Part shown: one piece after another, positions 1-5,880 of the stretch
How the letters are laid out: each line of letters starts with the position of its first letter
How positions within the stretch are numbered: position 1 is the first letter of the stretch
Assembly: GCA_023259315.1 (NCBI GenBank)
Contig: JAHFQL010000062.1
Span: forward strand, 1 to 7,293
Length of the DNA: 7,293 nt
Direction: 5' to 3'
DNA from: Candidatus Woesearchaeota archaeon
GTDB taxonomy: Archaea > Nanoarchaeota > Nanoarchaeia > Woesearchaeales > GW2011-AR4
Translations under genes and position numbers: made by a program
Notes under the pieces: model-generated
The model's input: only the letters and a program-made list of their open reading frames with translations
Told to the model about the DNA's origin: nothing
The model's database searches: none

Positions 1-69
1 TTGTTCAATTTGATTATTAGTTTACACTTTAATATTTGATAAGATTTCTCTTCTTTTGAGGTGTTTTTA

Positions 70-268
70 ATGGAAAAATTAAACGAAAAAAAAGAAAGTG
101 GATAATACAGCAGTTTAGAAGTGGCAGAAGTGCTACTTCAATAGCAAGAATACAAAAAATCAGCAGACAACTAGTTTACAAGAATTTGTAAAGTGGTATA
201 ATGGGGAAAGGATACATCATGCTCTGGAGTATAAAACCCCAGAAGAAGTTTACATAGAAAAACTGTAA
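70..268 (+). pseudogene. Transposase remnant, IS481/IS3-like (N-terminal HTH joined to C-terminal end of the integrase core)
   Basis: The ATG at 70 opens a reading frame (MEKLNEKK) that stops at 103-105 after an A-rich run. In the next frame, 99-188 continues as WIIQQFRSGRSATSIARIQ followed by KISRQLVY, which resembles the N-terminal helix-turn-helix of IS481-like archaeal transposases. From about 182 a third frame reads EFVKWYNGERIHHAL, then KTPEEVY and a stop at 266-268. This is the typical end of DDE integrase cores (F..WYN..R.H..L.Y.TP.E). Two frame changes and the loss of roughly 200 or more central residues, including all DDE catalytic positions, mean it cannot encode an active enzyme. 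The family call rests on motif recall and could equally be another rve-type family. Confidence 0.65.
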
Positions 269-301
269 ACTGATTACCGAATTGTAAACCAATTACCGAA
301 T
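264..301 (+). repeat. Tandem 19-bp repeat, two copies, right end of the IS relic
   Basis: TGTAAACTGATTACCGAAT (264-282) is followed directly by TGTAAACCAATTACCGAAT (283-301). The copies differ at two positions. The first copy overlaps the last bases and stop codon of the transposase remnant. A degenerate inverted copy lies at 7-26. Tandem copies at an element end suggest transposase-binding sites; this role is inferred. Confidence 0.8.
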
Positions 302-329
302 TATACAACTGAGCTATAAAACCATAAGT

Positions 330-370
330 CTTTTATATTAGTACAGACAAAAATAATAAAAAAAGGTGAT
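330..370 (+). promoter_or_regulatory. Promoter and ribosome binding site of the KaiC-like gene
   Basis: A TATA-like stretch CTTTTATATTA (330-340) would place transcription start near 360. GGTGAT (365-370) matches the archaeal anti-Shine-Dalgarno sequence and ends 3 bases before the TTG at 374, which supports the use of that non-ATG start. The leader would be only about 10-15 nt. Confidence 0.55.
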
Positions 371-373
371 ATT

Positions 374-1117
374 TTGGCTGTAGAACTTATAAAGACAGGC
401 ACGCCTGGACTGGACCATATCCTTAAAGGCGGTCTAAGAAAGAACTCTTCAATTCTTGTGACAGGGGCTCCTGGGAGTGGCAAAACATTGCTTGCTTTGC
501 AATTCATTTATTATGGCGCAAAAGACCAAAATGAGAATGGCATTTTTATCACAACAGAAGAAAGCCTTGAGGTAATAAATCAAAGCGCAAAAAACCTTGG
601 CATGGATCTTGAACCAATGATTAGCAAAGGTAAAATATTCTTTGTGCAAAAGCCTTTGGTATCCTTAAAAGGAGGCATAGCGTCTATTAAGGGCATGATT
701 GAGGCAATAAAGAAGAATAATATAAAAAGAGTCGCTCTTGATTCATTGGTATTTTTTGATTATCTTTACCCAAGGTTTAACGGCAACAAAATAGAGTTTA
801 GAAGACAAGTTTTGATATTCATAAAGGAGATGAGAAAATCTGGTGTTACCTTTATGGCAGTTTCTGAAAAGCCTGTGACAGATTTTGACAAACTGAAATT
901 TGATGTGATGGATTTTGTTTTTGAAGGTATAATAATACTTTCAAGGATAAGGAAGGGTTCTTATTTTGAGAGGGTAATCACAGTTGTAAAGGTGAGGGGA
1001 CAAGACCACAGCCTGGATGCTTACCCACTTAGTATAGGGCCTGAAGGGCTAAAGGTTCTGTATGACCAAACACCGTTTTCTTTGGTTGAGAAAGAGGAAA
1101 ATTCAGGGTCTAAGTAG
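374..1117 (+). CDS. Single-domain KaiC/RAD55-like RecA-superfamily ATPase
   Basis: This 247-aa protein is a one-domain member of the KaiC/GvpD/RAD55 branch of RecA-type ATPases. Visible features are the family opening TGTPGLDHIL (8-17), Walker A GAPGSGKT (31-38), the TTEES segment (60-64) whose Glu pair is the expected catalytic glutamate of KaiC domains, and Walker B ending VALDSL (120-125). The start is TTG at 374. It is chosen because MAVELIKTG is the usual N-terminus of these proteins and a GGTGAT site sits just upstream. The gene ends TAG, 5 bp from the stop of the convergent SAH hydrolase gene. Family members serve in signalling, motility or DNA-related roles. No partner gene here shows which, so the biological role is unknown. 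The last 15 residues are polar and probably disordered. Confidence 0.85.
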   Translation: MAVELIKTGTPGLDHILKGGLRKNSSILVTGAPGSGKTLLALQFIYYGAKDQNENGIFITTEESLEVINQSAKNLGMDLEPMISKGKIFFVQKPLVSLKGGIASIKGMIEAIKKNNIKRVALDSLVFFDYLYPRFNGNKIEFRRQVLIFIKEMRKSGVTFMAVSEKPVTDFDKLKFDVMDFVFEGIIILSRIRKGSYFERVITVVKVRGQDHSLDAYPLSIGPEGLKVLYDQTPFSLVEKEENSGSK

Positions 1118-1122
1118 TTAAT

Positions 1123-2388
1123 TCAAGTTCCTTCTTGCCAGCCTTCCAGATATTTTTCCTGTTCTTTGGTGGGAGTATCAATGGATATTTCCATGGCTTC
1201 CAGCTGTAATTTCGCTATTTCATCGTCTATTTCTTCTGGAAGTTGTATAACTTTTGGCTTCAATTTTCCATTATTCTTAACAACGTATTCACAAGCTAAA
1301 GCTTGTCCACAGAAGCTTGTAGCCATGACCTCGCTAGGGTGACCCTCAGCCATAGACAAATTAACCAAGCGGCATTGGCCTAATGTTAAAACTTTTCTAC
1401 CGTTTTTTAATGTAAATTCTTCAACGAATGGTCTAACTTCTCTTACACTTTTAGCTGAATTTTTTAATCCTTCATAATCTATTTCGATGTCAAAATGCCC
1501 AGAATTTGCTAGAATAGCTCCATTCCTCATTTCATTTATATGTTCAACTTTTATCACGTGCTTATTGCCAGTGACTGTAATGAATATTTCACCGATTTTT
1601 GCGGCTTCTTTTATTGGCATTACCCTAAACCCATCAAGAGATGCTTGCAAAGCCCTGAATGGATCAATTTCTGTAACTATAACATTCGAACCCATCCCTT
1701 TTGCTCTTAGAGAAACTCCTTTGCCGCAGCTTCCGTAGCCGCAAACAACAACATTTTTTCCAGCAAATAAAATATTTGTTGCCCTTAAAATTCCGTCGAC
1801 AGTTGATTGCCCCGTCCCATAATAATTATCTAACAAATGTTTTGTTTTATTATCATTTACTGCGATCATTGGGTATTTTAATGCATTATCTCTTTCCATC
1901 GCACTTAACCTGATAATTCCGGTTGTTGTTTCTTCGCATCCCGCAATAATATCTTTGATTAGATAACTATGTTTTTTATGAATCTCAGAAACCAAATCAC
2001 AACCATCGTCAATTGTTATATTTGGCTTAAACTCAATAACATAATTCAAATATCTGTAGTAATCCTCTTTTGTTTCGCCCTTGTAGGCCCATACTTTTAC
2101 ATTTTCTTTTGCAAGCGCTGCAGCAACATCATCTTGCGTGCTTAAAGGATTGCAGCCCGTAATTGCTACCTCTGCGCCTCCTGCAATCAAACTTCTGACC
2201 AAAACTGCTGTTTCTTTTGTTACGTGAAGAGCCATTCCGATGCGAATGTTTTTCAAAGGCTTTTCTTTCTGGAATCTTTGCTTTACTTTCATTAATGACT
2301 GCATCCTCGATTCTGCAATATCAATATTTAGCTTTCCCTGCTCTGCTAGTTTTATGTCTTTGGCCTCATAATTTGTCCCTTTGTCCAT
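1123..2388 (-). CDS. ahcY: S-adenosyl-L-homocysteine hydrolase (adenosylhomocysteinase)
   Basis: This cytosolic NAD+-dependent enzyme splits S-adenosylhomocysteine to adenosine and homocysteine, relieving product inhibition of methyltransferases. The protein is 421 aa, normal for archaeal forms, which lack the C-terminal tail of eukaryotic enzymes. Substrate-site residues are in place: H55, D128, E153, K183, D187, N188, H298 (NSGHFD), N343 and H350 (GHPS). The NAD site has G217-x-G-xx-G222 and E240 after the second strand. The start is the ATG at 2386-2388, preceded by GGTGA at 2394-2398. A longer frame reaches 2481, but its extra 31 residues read through the promoter. The gene is divergent from the Lrp-type regulator. 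In some methanogens this family prefers S-inosylhomocysteine; the sequence alone does not settle the substrate here. Confidence 0.95.
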   Translation of the reverse strand: MDKGTNYEAKDIKLAEQGKLNIDIAESRMQSLMKVKQRFQKEKPLKNIRIGMALHVTKETAVLVRSLIAGGAEVAITGCNPLSTQDDVAAALAKENVKVWAYKGETKEDYYRYLNYVIEFKPNITIDDGCDLVSEIHKKHSYLIKDIIAGCEETTTGIIRLSAMERDNALKYPMIAVNDNKTKHLLDNYYGTGQSTVDGILRATNILFAGKNVVVCGYGSCGKGVSLRAKGMGSNVIVTEIDPFRALQASLDGFRVMPIKEAAKIGEIFITVTGNKHVIKVEHINEMRNGAILANSGHFDIEIDYEGLKNSAKSVREVRPFVEEFTLKNGRKVLTLGQCRLVNLSMAEGHPSEVMATSFCGQALACEYVVKNNGKLKPKVIQLPEEIDDEIAKLQLEAMEISIDTPTKEQEKYLEGWQEGT

Positions 2389-2393
2389 GAAAT

Positions 2394-2430
2394 TCACCAA
2401 GAAGAGAATCCTGTAGACATTTATATATTT
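2394..2430 (-). promoter_or_regulatory. Promoter and ribosome binding site of the SAH hydrolase gene
   Basis: On the minus strand a TATA box reading AAATATATAAATG (2418-2430) puts transcription start near 2399. GGTGA (2394-2398) follows at once and lies 5 bases before the ATG. The leader is therefore about 10 nt. This arrangement fixes the start codon and excludes the longer frame. Confidence 0.65.
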
Positions 2431-2444
2431 TTTTTGTAAAAAAT

Positions 2445-2457
2445 TGAAAAATTTCCA
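2445..2457. promoter_or_regulatory. Candidate Lrp-type operator
   Basis: TGAAAAATTTCCA matches 12 of 13 positions of the form TGAAAWWWTTTCA, recalled as the site bound by some archaeal feast/famine (Lrp-like) regulators. It lies about 15 bp upstream of the SAH hydrolase TATA box, and an Lrp-family gene is divergently encoded next door. In AT-rich DNA a chance match is quite possible. Confidence 0.35.
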
Positions 2458-2478
2458 ATAATTTTTATAAATATTGGA
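2454..2478. promoter_or_regulatory. Inverted repeat between the two divergent promoters, candidate operator
   Basis: TCCAATA (2454-2460) and TATTGGA (2472-2478) form a perfect 7-bp dyad around an 11-bp AT spacer. The dyad lies between the oppositely facing TATA boxes at about 2424 and 2498, so a protein bound here could affect both promoters. Which protein binds is inference; the adjacent Lrp-like regulator is the obvious candidate. Confidence 0.4.
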
Positions 2479-2490
2479 CAAAAAACGAAA

Positions 2491-2505
2491 AATTTAAATA
2501 TAATA
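2491..2505 (+). promoter_or_regulatory. TATA box of the Lrp-type regulator gene
   Basis: AATTTAAATATAATA is centred near 2498. Transcription would begin about 25 bp on, near 2523, leaving a leader of about 60 nt before the ATG at 2583. Confidence 0.5.
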
Positions 2506-2522
2506 TAGAAAAATTAGTTTTT

Positions 2523-2582
2523 TGCTGAGGTTCTCTGACTTTTCCCTTAGCACTTTCTAGCAGAGGGCCCTCACATCCCCCC
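2523..2582 (+). promoter_or_regulatory. Structured leader of the Lrp-type gene with two mutually exclusive hairpins
   Basis: TGCTGAGG (2523-2530) can pair with CCTTAGCA (2545-2552), giving 8 bp with one G-U. Alternatively TGAGGTTCTCTG (2526-2537) can pair with 2561-2573 (CAGAGGGCCCTCA), giving about 12 bp with two G-U pairs and one bulged C. The two stems share bases and cannot coexist. The leader ends in a run of six C directly against the ATG, with no Shine-Dalgarno sequence, and it is richer in G+C than its surroundings. It matches no riboswitch class known to me. A role as an RNA switch or attenuator is inferred. Confidence 0.4.
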
Positions 2583-3011
2583 ATGTTAGACGAAAAAGAT
2601 TACAAAATTATCGATATTCTGAAACAAAACTCTCGCGAGCCTATAAGGGAGATTGCAAAAAAAACAAGGATAAGGCCCAGCACAATACACCAACGGATAC
2701 AGAAGCTCATAGGGAATAAAATAATTGAGAAATTTACTATAAAACTGAACAATAAGGAAGTAGGAGAAAATTTTATTGTGTTCATGCTTGTGAAGGGAGG
2801 AACAACAGAGTACATTGACAGCAAAATTCTTCACGACAAACATGTAAAGGAAGTATTTGGAATTACGGGAGAATATGATTTACTAATAAAGCTTAAATTT
2901 GAGAATGTTGAGGAATTACACGAATTCGTCTTAAATTTCAGGAAAGACAAGAGAGAAATACAATCCACTATGACTATGGTTGTGACAACAAATCTAAAAG
3001 AAGACGTCTGA
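2583..3011 (+). CDS. Lrp/AsnC-family (feast/famine) transcriptional regulator
   Basis: This 142-aa DNA-binding protein has the family's usual length and order. An N-terminal winged helix-turn-helix opens LDEKDYKIIDILKQNSREP (2-20), and the recognition helix lies near RPSTIHQRIQKL (31-42). A linker strand and a RAM ligand-binding domain follow from about 62 to 137, with the conserved turn GITGEYDLLIKL (93-104). Such proteins form dimers to octamers that sense amino acids or other small molecules. The ATG at 2583 fits the canonical N-terminus although no ribosome binding site precedes it. The gene is divergent from SAH hydrolase, which makes autoregulation and control of that gene plausible. 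The effector cannot be read from the sequence. Confidence 0.9.
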   Translation: MLDEKDYKIIDILKQNSREPIREIAKKTRIRPSTIHQRIQKLIGNKIIEKFTIKLNNKEVGENFIVFMLVKGGTTEYIDSKILHDKHVKEVFGITGEYDLLIKLKFENVEELHEFVLNFRKDKREIQSTMTMVVTTNLKEDV

Positions 3012-3043
3012 TTGAAACGGTATGGCCAATTTAATCAGATTAT

Positions 3044-3090
3044 ACAATATTACACCCATTCAACTATGCTGTTCATGGGTCTCGTATTGT
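3044..3090 (+). other. Imperfect hairpin downstream of the Lrp-type gene
   Basis: ACAATA (3044-3049) pairs with TATTGT (3085-3090), then a 4x4 internal loop, then ACCCAT (3054-3059) pairs with ATGGGT (3075-3080), and AAC (3062-3064) with GTT (3071-3073). It begins 32 bp after the regulator's stop codon. It may shape the 3' end of that transcript or be an operator. No U-tract follows directly, so it is not called a terminator. Confidence 0.4.
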
Positions 3091-3120
3091 TGATAAATGA
3101 TTTTAGGCTGATCTTATCAA
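3090..3120. other. Second inverted repeat upstream of the pyrophosphatase promoter
   Basis: TTGATAA (3090-3096) and TTATCAA (3114-3120) are perfect inverted copies. After a 2-nt bulge, GAT (3099-3101) and ATC (3111-3113) extend the stem around a 9-nt loop. It ends about 16 bp before the pyrophosphatase TATA box, so it could be an operator for that gene or a 3' structure of the preceding one. Confidence 0.4.
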
Positions 3121-3135
3121 ATTCTCTATAAAAAA

Positions 3136-3145
3136 CTTTATAAAC
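3136..3145 (+). promoter_or_regulatory. TATA box of the membrane pyrophosphatase gene
   Basis: CTTTATAAAC is centred near 3140, about 27 bp before the ATG at 3167. No ribosome binding site lies between, so the transcript is probably leaderless. Confidence 0.65.
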
Positions 3146-3166
3146 CCCTTAATTTTTCCAATCAAA

Positions 3167-5227
3167 ATGGAATTTTTATTGATGATAGTGCTTATAATCA
3201 GCATTTTGGCTTTGCTTTTTGCTGGCTGGCTCACAAGGCAAGTTCTTAAAAAAGATACTGGTACAGCAACGATGCAGGAAGTCTCAAATGCGATTAAGAT
3301 TGGTGCTGAAGCTTTCATAAAAAGGCAATATTCAACAATTGCAGTTCTCTCAATTGTTCTTGCAGTTATTATCTATGGAATATATGCATTCCTTGGAAAA
3401 ACCGATTTGGGCTGGAGAACTTCAGTTGCATTCTTGTTTGGCGCCTTTAGTTCAGGCCTGGCAGGAATTGTTGGAATGTGGGTTTCTATCAGAACTAACA
3501 TAAGGACATCAAGCGCTGCCAGAAGAAGCTTGAACGAGGCATTTGTCACAGCCTTAAGGGGCGGCGCAGTTACTGGAATTGTTATAGTTGCAATGTCATT
3601 ATTGGGAGTTTCATTAATATATTACTTCTTCAGCCTGGGCGCGCCACAAAAAGAAATTCCTTTTTTGATTGTTGGTTATGGCTTTGGCGCTTCTTTTGTT
3701 GCTTTGTTTGCGCAATTGGGAGGCGGCATTTATACCAAAGCAGCGGATGTGGGCTCTGACTTGGTTGGCAAAGTTGAGAAAGGCATTCCAGAAGATGATC
3801 CAAGAAATCCTGCAGTTATAGCTGATTTAGTTGGTGACAATGTGGGTGATTGCGCCGGAAGGGGGGCTGATTTGTTTGAAAGCACTGCAGCCGAAAATAT
3901 TGGCGCAATGATTTTGGGAGTTGCTTTGTTTCCTGTTTTTGGATTGAATGGAGTTTTATTTCCGTTAGTTGCAAGAGCATTTGGATTAATCGCAAGCATC
4001 ATAGGTGTTATGTTTACAAAACTTAAGAATGAATCTCAAGACCCAATGACGGCATTGAACAAGGGATATTATATTACAAGCGTATTAGCCGCACTTGGAT
4101 TTTTTATTGCAGTAAAATGGCTCCTTAAGGGAAATATGTGGTTCTTTGCAGCAGGATTGGTTGGAATTATAACAAGCATTTTGATAGTTTTGATAACTGT
4201 TCGTTACACAGACCACAAATACAAGCCGGTTAAAGACATAGCAAAGGCATCGCAAACAGGCCACGGCACAAACATAATAACTGGATTTGCTGTTGGAATG
4301 GAATCTACTGCAATGCCGGCAATTGTTTTGTCAGCAGCTTTATTATCAGCTTACTGGCTCGGAAAATCAAGCGGATTTCCGCACGGTGGCTTGTATGGGA
4401 CAGCAATCGCAACAATGGGAATGCTCGGAACTGCCGCTTACATATTGGCCATGGATAATTTTGGACCTATAACGGATAATGCCGGCGGAATAGCTGAAAT
4501 GTCAAAAGCTCCAGAGGTAGTAAGGAAAAGGACAGACAGATTAGACGCTGTTGGAAACACAACAAAGGCATTGACAAAAGGGTATGCCGTTGGAAGCGCT
4601 GCGCTTGCCGCATTCTTGCTGTTTAGTGCTTATCTCGACGATATCGCAAAATACCTCCATGTTACATCTGTCGCAATTGATCTTTCAAAGATTCATGTTT
4701 TTGTTGGCGGCTTAATTGGAGCAGCATTGATATTTTTGTTCAGTTCATTGGCAATAAGGGCAGTTGGAGACGCTGCTTACTCAATTGTAAATGAGGTCAG
4801 AAGACAATGGAAAACAAAAAAAGGCATAATGACAGGAAAGGAAAAGCCGGATTATGCAAAAGTTGTAGACATTTGTGTCAAAGCTTCATTGAAAAAAATG
4901 ATTTTGCCAGGGCTTCTTGTTGTTGTGGCAACAGTTATTGTTGGAATGACCTTAAAGTATGAGGCTGCCGGGGCATTTTTGATGGTTGGCACTATAACTG
5001 GAATCTTGATGGCGTTATTTTTAAATACAGCTGGAGGCGCCTGGGACAATGCAAAGAAATACATTGAAGAAGGAAATTATGGAGGCAAAGGTTCTGAGAC
5101 ACATAAAGCTGCTGTGACTGGGGACACTGTTGGCGACCCTTTTAAGGACACTGCAGGACCTTCATTGCATGTTTTGATTAAATTGTTGTCAACTATAACC
5201 CTTGTTCTGGTGCCATTGTTTGTTTGA
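3167..5227 (+). CDS. hppA: Membrane-bound ion-pumping pyrophosphatase (K+-independent, probably H+-translocating)
   Basis: This integral membrane protein hydrolyses pyrophosphate and uses the energy to move ions across the membrane. At 686 aa it has the full family length, with many hydrophobic segments (about 16 expected for the fold). The catalytic region is intact: D194 and D198 of the DVGSDLVGK segment, K202, EDDPRNP (210-215), and D220, D224 and D228 in the [12 protein letters not shown] stretch. The C-terminal partner motif, with [16 protein letters not shown] (651-666), is also present. In GNTTKA (463-468) K467 occupies the position that is Ala in K+-dependent enzymes, and T470 fits the same K+-independent class, which is known for H+ transport. 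E238 in DLFES is a candidate for the ion-gate glutamate. The Na+/H+ choice is inferred. The gene stands alone with a leaderless promoter. Confidence 0.96.
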   Translation: MEFLLMIVLIISILALLFAGWLTRQVLKKDTGTATMQEVSNAIKIGAEAFIKRQYSTIAVLSIVLAVIIYGIYAFLGKTDLGWRTSVAFLFGAFSSGLAGIVGMWVSIRTNIRTSSAARRSLNEAFVTALRGGAVTGIVIVAMSLLGVSLIYYFFSLGAPQKEIPFLIVGYGFGASFVALFAQLGGGIYTKAADVGSDLVGKVEKGIPEDDPRNPAVIADLVGDNVGDCAGRGADLFESTAAENIGAMILGVALFPVFGLNGVLFPLVARAFGLIASIIGVMFTKLKNESQDPMTALNKGYYITSVLAALGFFIAVKWLLKGNMWFFAAGLVGIITSILIVLITVRYTDHKYKPVKDIAKASQTGHGTNIITGFAVGMESTAMPAIVLSAALLSAYWLGKSSGFPHGGLYGTAIATMGMLGTAAYILAMDNFGPITDNAGGIAEMSKAPEVVRKRTDRLDAVGNTTKALTKGYAVGSAALAAFLLFSAYLDDIAKYLHVTSVAIDLSKIHVFVGGLIGAALIFLFSSLAIRAVGDAAYSIVNEVRRQWKTKKGIMTGKEKPDYAKVVDICVKASLKKMILPGLLVVVATVIVGMTLKYEAAGAFLMVGTITGILMALFLNTAGGAWDNAKKYIEEGNYGGKGSETHKAAVTGDTVGDPFKDTAGPSLHVLIKLLSTITLVLVPLFV

Positions 5228-5256
5228 ATTGATATTCTCTGATTTCTAATAAGGAT

Positions 5257-5272
5257 ATTTTTATATATAGAT
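5257..5272 (+). promoter_or_regulatory. Strong TATA-like box upstream of rnp4
   Basis: ATTTTTATATATAGAT would start transcription near 5290, giving a leader of about 70 nt for the RNase P gene or a separate short RNA. A second, weaker box lies closer to the gene. Confidence 0.45.
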
Positions 5273-5303
5273 TAAATTGTTTAATATTTAATCATTTATT
5301 GAG

Positions 5304-5325
5304 TTGCCCTATTGTCAAGGCAATA
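5304..5325 (+). other. Small alternative hairpins in the rnp4 upstream region
   Basis: TTGCC (5304-5308) can pair with GGCAA (5319-5323), or TATTG (5310-5314) with CAATA (5321-5325). The two stems exclude each other. Both are only 5 bp and may be chance. Confidence 0.2.
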
Positions 5326-5334
5326 AGAGCAGAG

Positions 5335-5343
5335 TACATAAAC
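5335..5343 (+). promoter_or_regulatory. Possible proximal TATA box of rnp4
   Basis: TACATAAAC is centred about 25 bp before the ATG at 5364, the spacing seen for the leaderless genes here. No ribosome binding site precedes that ATG, which favours this box as the one used for rnp4. Confidence 0.35.
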
Positions 5344-5363
5344 TAAAGATAATTTAAACAAAA

Positions 5364-5678
5364 ATGTCCAACAAAAAACGCTATAGCAAACCAGCAAAAC
5401 AAGTTCAGATAGCTAAAAAACGAATAAAGTTTTTGTTTGAGGAAGCCAAAGAAATCTTCAAGAAAGACAGCAAACTCTCTGATAAATATATCAAAATGGC
5501 AAGAAAAATTGCCATGAAATACAAGATTAGACTGCTCTCCAAACTAAAGAAGAGATTTTGCAAGCATTGCCATAGTTATCTTATGCCAGGTGTTAATTAC
5601 AGGGTTAGAATTCATAAACACAGGATAATATATTACTGTTTTAACTGCAAGCATTATATGAGGCACCCATTTAAGTAA
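5364..5678 (+). CDS. rnp4: Ribonuclease P protein component 4 (Rpp21/Rpr2 family)
   Basis: This 104-aa protein is the zinc-ribbon subunit of archaeal RNase P, which trims the 5' leader of precursor tRNAs. The N-terminal half (about 10-60) is a basic helical region for pairing with its partner Rpp29. The C-terminal half carries the zinc site C66-x2-C69 and C92-x2-C95, in the characteristic context FCKHCHSYLMPGVNYRVR and YYCFNCKHYMRHPF. The length agrees with archaeal homologues. The ATG has no ribosome binding site, so initiation is probably leaderless from a box near 5339. No other RNase P gene is adjacent, and the gene is not in an obvious operon. Confidence 0.93.
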   Translation: MSNKKRYSKPAKQVQIAKKRIKFLFEEAKEIFKKDSKLSDKYIKMARKIAMKYKIRLLSKLKKRFCKHCHSYLMPGVNYRVRIHKHRIIYYCFNCKHYMRHPFK

Positions 5679-5679
5679 T

Positions 5680-5701
5680 TTATTTTCTATACTGAAAATA
5701 A
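5680..5701 (+). terminator. Hairpin just after rnp4, possible 3'-end signal
   Basis: TTATTTTC (5680-5687) and GAAAATAA (5694-5701) form a perfect 8-bp stem with a 6-nt loop, starting two bases after the stop codon. The left arm also includes a T-run of the kind that ends archaeal transcripts. The stem is AT-rich and a promoter follows closely. Confidence 0.35.
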
Positions 5702-5718
5702 TTCTTGACAAGCGAAAT

Positions 5719-5731
5719 CTTTATATATAAG
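5719..5731 (+). promoter_or_regulatory. Promoter of the small-ORF/Tat operon
   Basis: CTTTATATATAAG is a near-ideal archaeal TATA box centred at 5725. Transcription would start near 5750, about 24 nt before the ATG at 5774. GGGGG at 5761-5765 is a weak ribosome-binding candidate. No comparable box is seen before the next two genes, so all three probably share this promoter. Confidence 0.6.
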
Positions 5732-5773
5732 TTCTATCACTATGCAGTAACAAATAAATTGGGGGCTTATAAT

Positions 5774-5872
5774 ATGTGTTTGGCATGTTCAATAGCAGAA
5801 AGCGGTTACACTAATAAACAGAAACAAATTGATTATTCAAGTAATCAAGATTACAGCAACATAACTTACTAG
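5774..5872 (+). CDS. Small protein of unknown function, 32 aa, N-terminal CxxC
   Basis: A short frame from ATG encodes MCLACSIAESGYTNKQK and continues to 32 residues, ending SNITY. It is supported by position rather than homology: a strong TATA box at the right distance, a G-run just upstream, and a stop 8 bp before the next start. The MCLAC opening gives one CxxC pair, which could bind a metal or be redox-active. The rest is polar, with several Asn, Ser and Tyr residues, and has no membrane segment. It may be a leader peptide or a small protein working with the two downstream products. I do not recognise the family, and a chance frame remains possible. Confidence 0.45.
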   Translation: MCLACSIAESGYTNKQKQIDYSSNQDYSNITY

Positions 5873-5880
5873 ATATTAAA

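Larger units (their letters stand above)
7..302. mobile_element. Decayed, internally deleted insertion sequence with degenerate terminal inverted repeats
   Basis: The stretch from the window edge to about 302 is an insertion-sequence relic. Bases 7-26 (left, ending AGTTTACA) match the reverse complement of 283-302 at 16 of 20 positions, and that of 264-283 equally well. The right-hand repeat exists twice in tandem. Between the repeats lie only the two ends of a transposase gene, so the central catalytic part is gone. The true left boundary may lie outside the window, and no target-site duplication could be recognised. The IS481/IS3-like assignment comes from the transposase remnants, not from the repeats. 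Confidence 0.6.

Noticed and set aside
301..507. 68-aa minus-strand frame over the KaiC-like gene start
   Set aside because: It is antisense to the Walker A region and covers the promoter of the real gene.
1487..1913. Two plus-strand frames (1487-1738 and 1701-1913) opposite SAH hydrolase
   Set aside because: Both are antisense to conserved NAD- and substrate-binding regions, have no promoter or ribosome binding site and resemble no family.
2524..2538. C/D-box small RNA, suggested by two CTGA motifs
   Set aside because: No C-box (RTGATGA) stands at a fitting distance, so the CTGA motifs are probably chance.
2523..2582. Known SAH or SAM riboswitch, suggested by the nearby SAH hydrolase gene
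   Set aside because: The leader belongs to the divergent regulator gene, not to SAH hydrolase, and does not contain the conserved core of any SAH or SAM riboswitch I know.
2586..2843. Overlapping minus-strand frames opposite the Lrp-type gene
   Set aside because: They mirror a well-supported regulator gene and have no recognisable domain or start signals.
3012..3166. tRNA gene in the gap before the pyrophosphatase
   Set aside because: The inverted repeats do not form a cloverleaf, and no T-loop GTTCRA motif or acceptor stem could be found.
3730..4002. 90-aa minus-strand frame inside the pyrophosphatase gene
   Set aside because: It is antisense to a fully conserved catalytic region, and its Pro/Ala/Ser-rich sequence is a typical shadow.
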